A stretch of DNA of 8,914 bases from NCBI GenBank assembly GCA_030642525.1, contig DAOWNO010000063.1, forward strand, positions 1-8,914, in the 5' to 3' direction. The translations under genes and the position numbers were made by a program. Below are positions 6,404 to 8,914 of this stretch, one piece after another. The notes under the pieces were generated by a model. The model was not told the origin of the DNA. It was given only the letters and a program-made list of their open reading frames with translations, and searched no databases. This DNA comes from Candidatus Aegiribacteria sp. (lineage in GTDB: Bacteria > Fermentibacterota > Fermentibacteria > Fermentibacterales > JCC-6). The stretch's first letter is position 1; each line of letters begins with the position of its first letter.

Positions 6404-6409
6404 TATAAT
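6404..6409 (+). promoter_or_regulatory. Possible -10 box before the EIIA/antiporter pair
   Basis: A perfect TATAAT sits in the 54-nt gap between the hydrolase and EIIA genes, placing a start near 6416, well before the GGAGG at 6443-6447. No -35 element is found 16-18 nt upstream; a TTGACA at 6371-6376 is 27 nt away, too far. It may be an internal promoter or chance. Confidence 0.25.
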
Positions 6410-6453
6410 CAGGATGGATTCAGTTCAATGCATGTAAACACTGGAGGCCTGTA

Positions 6454-7266
6454 ATGAAGTTATCTGAAATAATTGAGCCAGGCTCGGTTTCCATAGACCT
6501 TAAGCCTGATTCCAGTGAACAGCTTCTCCGTGAAATAGCAGCACTCGCATCATCTGCCGAACCTCTTAAGAGTATCGGCAGTGAAGTAATCTACAATGCT
6601 CTTTCTGAACGGGAGAAATTGTCCTCAACAGCATGCGGTCACGGAGTCGCAATACCACACTGCAGAATACGGGATATGTCCGGATTTGTCGCTGGACTTG
6701 TCGTTCTTTCCAATGGGATAGATTTCAACGCTGCTGATAATGAAAAGGTTGATCTTATCCCATTTGTAATTGGTCCTGAAGAACACCCCCGAACACACCT
6801 TCAATTGCTCTCCTCTCTCGCTCAGGTCTTTCGGAACGATGAACTGAGAAATAATATTCGAAACGCGGAAACTTCTGAAATTGCGTGCAAAATTCTGTCA
6901 GATAACGCTTCCCCGGAAGAAGACAGGTCCGCCCGGTCTGGAAAAAAGCTTTTACATCTTTTTGTGCAGGATGAAAGTGTTTTCGACGAGCTTCTGCAGG
7001 TCTTCGCGACAGCTGAAACTACTTCTTCCATGATTATGGACGCGGATGAATCAACAAGATATCTGATGAATATTCCCTTTTACGCAGGTTTCTGGAACAC
7101 AGACATACATCATTTTAACAGAATTATTGTTTCTGTAATCAGAAATGAATTAATTAACGCAACAATAAGAAACATCGAATTCATCTGCGGGCCACTTTCA
7201 GAAAGAACCGATATCATGATAACTGTCTCCGATCTGCAATCCGTTCACGGTTCACTGGAAAGCTGA
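6454..7266 (+). CDS. PTS EIIA (PtsN-like) domain fused to a PII-like domain
   Basis: This is a 270-residue cytoplasmic protein. Residues 1-150 form a PTS EIIA type-2 domain of the fructose/nitrogen class: MKLSEIIEPGSVSIDL, then SEREKLSSTACGHGVAIPHC with phosphorylatable His69, and LQLLSSLAQVFRNDELRNNI near the end. A polar linker (151-162) leads to a domain of about 105 residues starting KKLLHLFVQDESVFDELLQVF. It continues with a variable loop, NIPFYAGFW and FNRIIVSVI, the beta-alpha-beta pattern of PII-like proteins. EIIA domains carry phosphate from HPr; PtsN-type ones regulate, notably in potassium homeostasis. PII-like proteins often control neighbouring transporters. The antiporter gene starts 2 nt downstream, so this is probably its regulator, which is inference. 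GGAGG lies 6 nt before ATG 6454. No EI, HPr or sugar-specific EIIB/EIIC gene is nearby. Confidence 0.85.
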   Translation: MKLSEIIEPGSVSIDLKPDSSEQLLREIAALASSAEPLKSIGSEVIYNALSEREKLSSTACGHGVAIPHCRIRDMSGFVAGLVVLSNGIDFNAADNEKVDLIPFVIGPEEHPRTHLQLLSSLAQVFRNDELRNNIRNAETSEIACKILSDNASPEEDRSARSGKKLLHLFVQDESVFDELLQVFATAETTSSMIMDADESTRYLMNIPFYAGFWNTDIHHFNRIIVSVIRNELINATIRNIEFICGPLSERTDIMITVSDLQSVHGSLES

Positions 7267-7268
7267 AA

Positions 7269-8480
7269 ATGACCGTTTCTATAATCGCTCTTGTTGGAAT
7301 TGCGATTCTCTCCGGTCTATATGCCGGTAAATTTACCCGAAAAATCGGGTTGCCTTCCCTGATCGGTTTCATGCTTGCTGGTGCTGTAATGGGTGTTTCA
7401 CTTCTAAAAATATTCAATGTGGAAATACTCGAACATCTTTCATTCATATCTGATATCGCACTGGGATTCGTGGCTTTCAGTATCGGTTCTGAATTGAATC
7501 TCACTATACTCAAACGACTTGGCCGTAGCCTGACTGCAATTCTCCTCTGTGAAACCCTCCTTACTTTCGTTCTCGTAACTCTGGGGGTACTGCTCGTTTC
7601 CGGCGGAGACTGGCCTATGGCACTCATTTTCGGCGCCATGGCTCCGGCAACTGCTCCAGCCGGAACTGTGGCAGTCCTCCAGGAGTATAAGGCAAAGGGC
7701 AATCTTACTCAGGCTCTGTATGCTGTAGTCGGTTTTGATGACGGGATCGCAGTCCTTATTTTCGGATTCGCGTTTGCTCTGAGCAAATCACTTCTCAGCT
7801 CTGAAACAGGCGGATCTATGAACGTACTTGCATCAGTGGGCAAACCGGCTCTCGAAATTTTAATAAGTATCGCTACAGGTCTTATTCTCGGTATTGTTTA
7901 CACCAGACTGATCAGACTTATCCGCTCGCACGATAATATCCCAGCTCTGACTTTCGGATTCGTATGTATTTCCGTAGGACTTGCCCTCACATACGGCTTT
8001 TCTCCTATTCTCACACCGATGGCAATGGGTTTTGTACTTTCCAACACATCAAGAAGTGAATCAGTCGTTGTCGCAAACCGTTTACGTCCACTGATGCCTC
8101 TCATCTTCATTTTGTTTTTCTTCATAGCAGGTGCGCACCTGAACCTTGGTTCTCTGCCTTCTCTGGGGCTTCTTGGACTGGTCTACATACTCACCAGATC
8201 GGCCGGAAAGATACTGGGAGCCGGATTTGGAGCACGGATTGGCAAAGCTCCATCCGATATCAGAAAATATCTTGGAATAGGTATTCTATCTCAGGCAGGT
8301 GTGGCAATTGGCCTATCCATCGCAGTTGCTCAGCAATTCTCTCACCTGGGAACACATGCTTCAGAAATAGGTGTTGCCGTAATCACAACAGTAACAGCCA
8401 CCTGCATTATCTTTGAGATCATAGGACCGATCATGACTAAATATGCTCTGAAAAAAGCTGGAGAAATTCCCGAGAAATAG
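7269..8480 (+). CDS. CPA2-type cation:proton antiporter (Na+/H+ or K+/H+)
   Basis: This 403-residue inner-membrane protein has about 12 hydrophobic helices. It keeps the family core: GLPSLIGFMLAGAVMG (27-42), GFVAFSIGSEL (66-76), and APATAPAGTVAVLQEYKAKG (125-144) in the first discontinuous helix. GFDDGIAVLIF (155-165) supplies Asp157-Asp158, the expected ion/proton-binding acidic pair, and TRSAGKILGA (309-318) has Arg310 and Lys314. It has no C-terminal RCK/KTN or USP domain; it ends in a short basic tail (KYALKKAGEIPEK). Family members exchange Na+, Li+ or K+ for protons in pH and salt homeostasis; which cation cannot be told. ATG 7269 is 2 nt after the EIIA/PII-like stop, with GGAAAG inside that gene's end, indicating translational coupling. 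The missing regulatory tail may be supplied by that upstream protein, which is inference. Confidence 0.92.
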   Translation: MTVSIIALVGIAILSGLYAGKFTRKIGLPSLIGFMLAGAVMGVSLLKIFNVEILEHLSFISDIALGFVAFSIGSELNLTILKRLGRSLTAILLCETLLTFVLVTLGVLLVSGGDWPMALIFGAMAPATAPAGTVAVLQEYKAKGNLTQALYAVVGFDDGIAVLIFGFAFALSKSLLSSETGGSMNVLASVGKPALEILISIATGLILGIVYTRLIRLIRSHDNIPALTFGFVCISVGLALTYGFSPILTPMAMGFVLSNTSRSESVVVANRLRPLMPLIFILFFFIAGAHLNLGSLPSLGLLGLVYILTRSAGKILGAGFGARIGKAPSDIRKYLGIGILSQAGVAIGLSIAVAQQFSHLGTHASEIGVAVITTVTATCIIFEIIGPIMTKYALKKAGEIPEK

Positions 8481-8484
8481 AGGA
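8480..8484 (+). promoter_or_regulatory. Ribosome binding site fixing the methyltransferase start
   Basis: GAGGA overlaps the antiporter stop codon. It is 2 nt from ATG 8487, too close, but 8 nt from the in-frame ATG 8493, which is therefore preferred. Confidence 0.45.
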
Positions 8485-8492
8485 TAATGCCT

Positions 8493-8914
8493 ATGGACAG
8501 CTACACACATGACATGAAACTATGGCTGGACCAGCGATTCAGAATGACTGACGAAGAGGGTATTTATCATGCTCATCAACCCATTTACGGCTTCAGGATG
8601 GGACATAGTGAACCCGGTACAATAGCCAGATATATCATCACTTATCAAGTCATGAAGGCGCTTTCTCATTTGAAGTTTACTTCGTTACTGGATGTCGGTG
8701 GAGCTGAGGGATACAAGGCAGCTCTAGCGAAGTTAATATTTAAAATAAACGTGCGAAGTTCAGACCTGTCCGAAGAAGCATGCAGCAGAGCAAAAGAGAT
8801 TTTTGATGTTGATGGTGAACCGGTAGATGTCCATCAACTTCCTTACAATGACAATGAGTTCGATGTTGTCTTATGTAATGAAACATTAGAGCATGTGCCT
8901 GATCTACAGAAAGC
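8493..8914 (+). CDS. SAM-dependent methyltransferase (class I, type 11-like), 5' part
   Basis: The first 140 residues are visible and the gene runs off the window end. After a 60-residue N-terminal region comes the SAM-binding motif I, LLDVGGAEGYKAALA (66-80). Asp91 in SSDLSEEA is the acidic residue expected at the end of strand 2 that binds the SAM ribose. LPYNDNEFDVVLCNETLEHVPD (116-137) is the typical motif of type-11 methyltransferases (LPF.D..FD.V.....LEHV.D). GGAEG replaces the more common GCGxG but keeps key glycines 69 and 73. Substrates in this group range from quinones and lipids to sugars and natural products, and none is indicated. The gene begins 12 nt after the antiporter stop, so it may be in the same transcript, though a functional link is not evident. 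ATG 8487 is an alternative start. Confidence 0.85.
   Translation, partial: MDSYTHDMKLWLDQRFRMTDEEGIYHAHQPIYGFRMGHSEPGTIARYIITYQVMKALSHLKFTSLLDVGGAEGYKAALAKLIFKINVRSSDLSEEACSRAKEIFDVDGEPVDVHQLPYNDNEFDVVLCNETLEHVPDLQK

Noticed and set aside
7214..7702. 162-codon open frame on the minus strand
   Set aside because: It lies antisense to the antiporter and the end of the EIIA gene; its Arg/Ser/Pro-rich translation is typical of a shadow frame and no domain is recognisable.

Overview
The window looks like chromosome from a Gram-negative (diderm) bacterium. It encodes the end of an RND-type efflux pump, a TonB-domain protein and a lipoprotein-type ABC solute-binding protein. Composition is moderate in G+C, the intergenic stretches are AT-rich, and several genes have strong AGGAGG-type ribosome binding sites. 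No marker gene is present, so I do not name a phylum. There is no rRNA, tRNA, CRISPR array, transposase, integrase or phage gene.

Left part (1-2243, + strand): the C-terminal end of an RND multidrug efflux transporter is followed 31 nt later by a TetR-family regulator, probably its local regulator. A roughly 500-nt stretch follows that holds one short, well-supported ORF for a 45-residue membrane protein (1281-1418). Next is a TonB-domain protein with one membrane anchor and no ExbB/ExbD partner nearby.

Middle part (2269-5085, - strand, convergent with the TonB gene): a compact three-gene ABC importer operon of the nitrate/sulfonate/taurine class. It is transcribed as lipoprotein solute-binding protein, permease, ATPase, with gaps of 32 nt and 1 nt. 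The binding protein carries a His/Cys-rich motif at the start of its mature domain and a His-Pro-Cys-Cys motif further on. The permease has extra residues in the middle of its transmembrane domain. Both are unusual enough to leave the substrate open.

A 612-nt AT-rich intergenic region (5086-5697) separates this operon from a divergently transcribed + strand set. It has no supported gene but contains perfect inverted repeats and a LacI-operator-like palindrome.

Right part (5698-8914, + strand): a HAD-superfamily hydrolase, then a tightly coupled pair. The first of the pair joins a PTS EIIA (PtsN-like) domain to a C-terminal PII-like domain. The second is a CPA2-type cation:proton antiporter starting 2 nt after the first gene's stop. 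The window ends inside a SAM-dependent methyltransferase gene. The most interesting unit is the EIIA/PII-like-antiporter pair, which reads like a transporter with a dedicated two-input cytoplasmic regulator.
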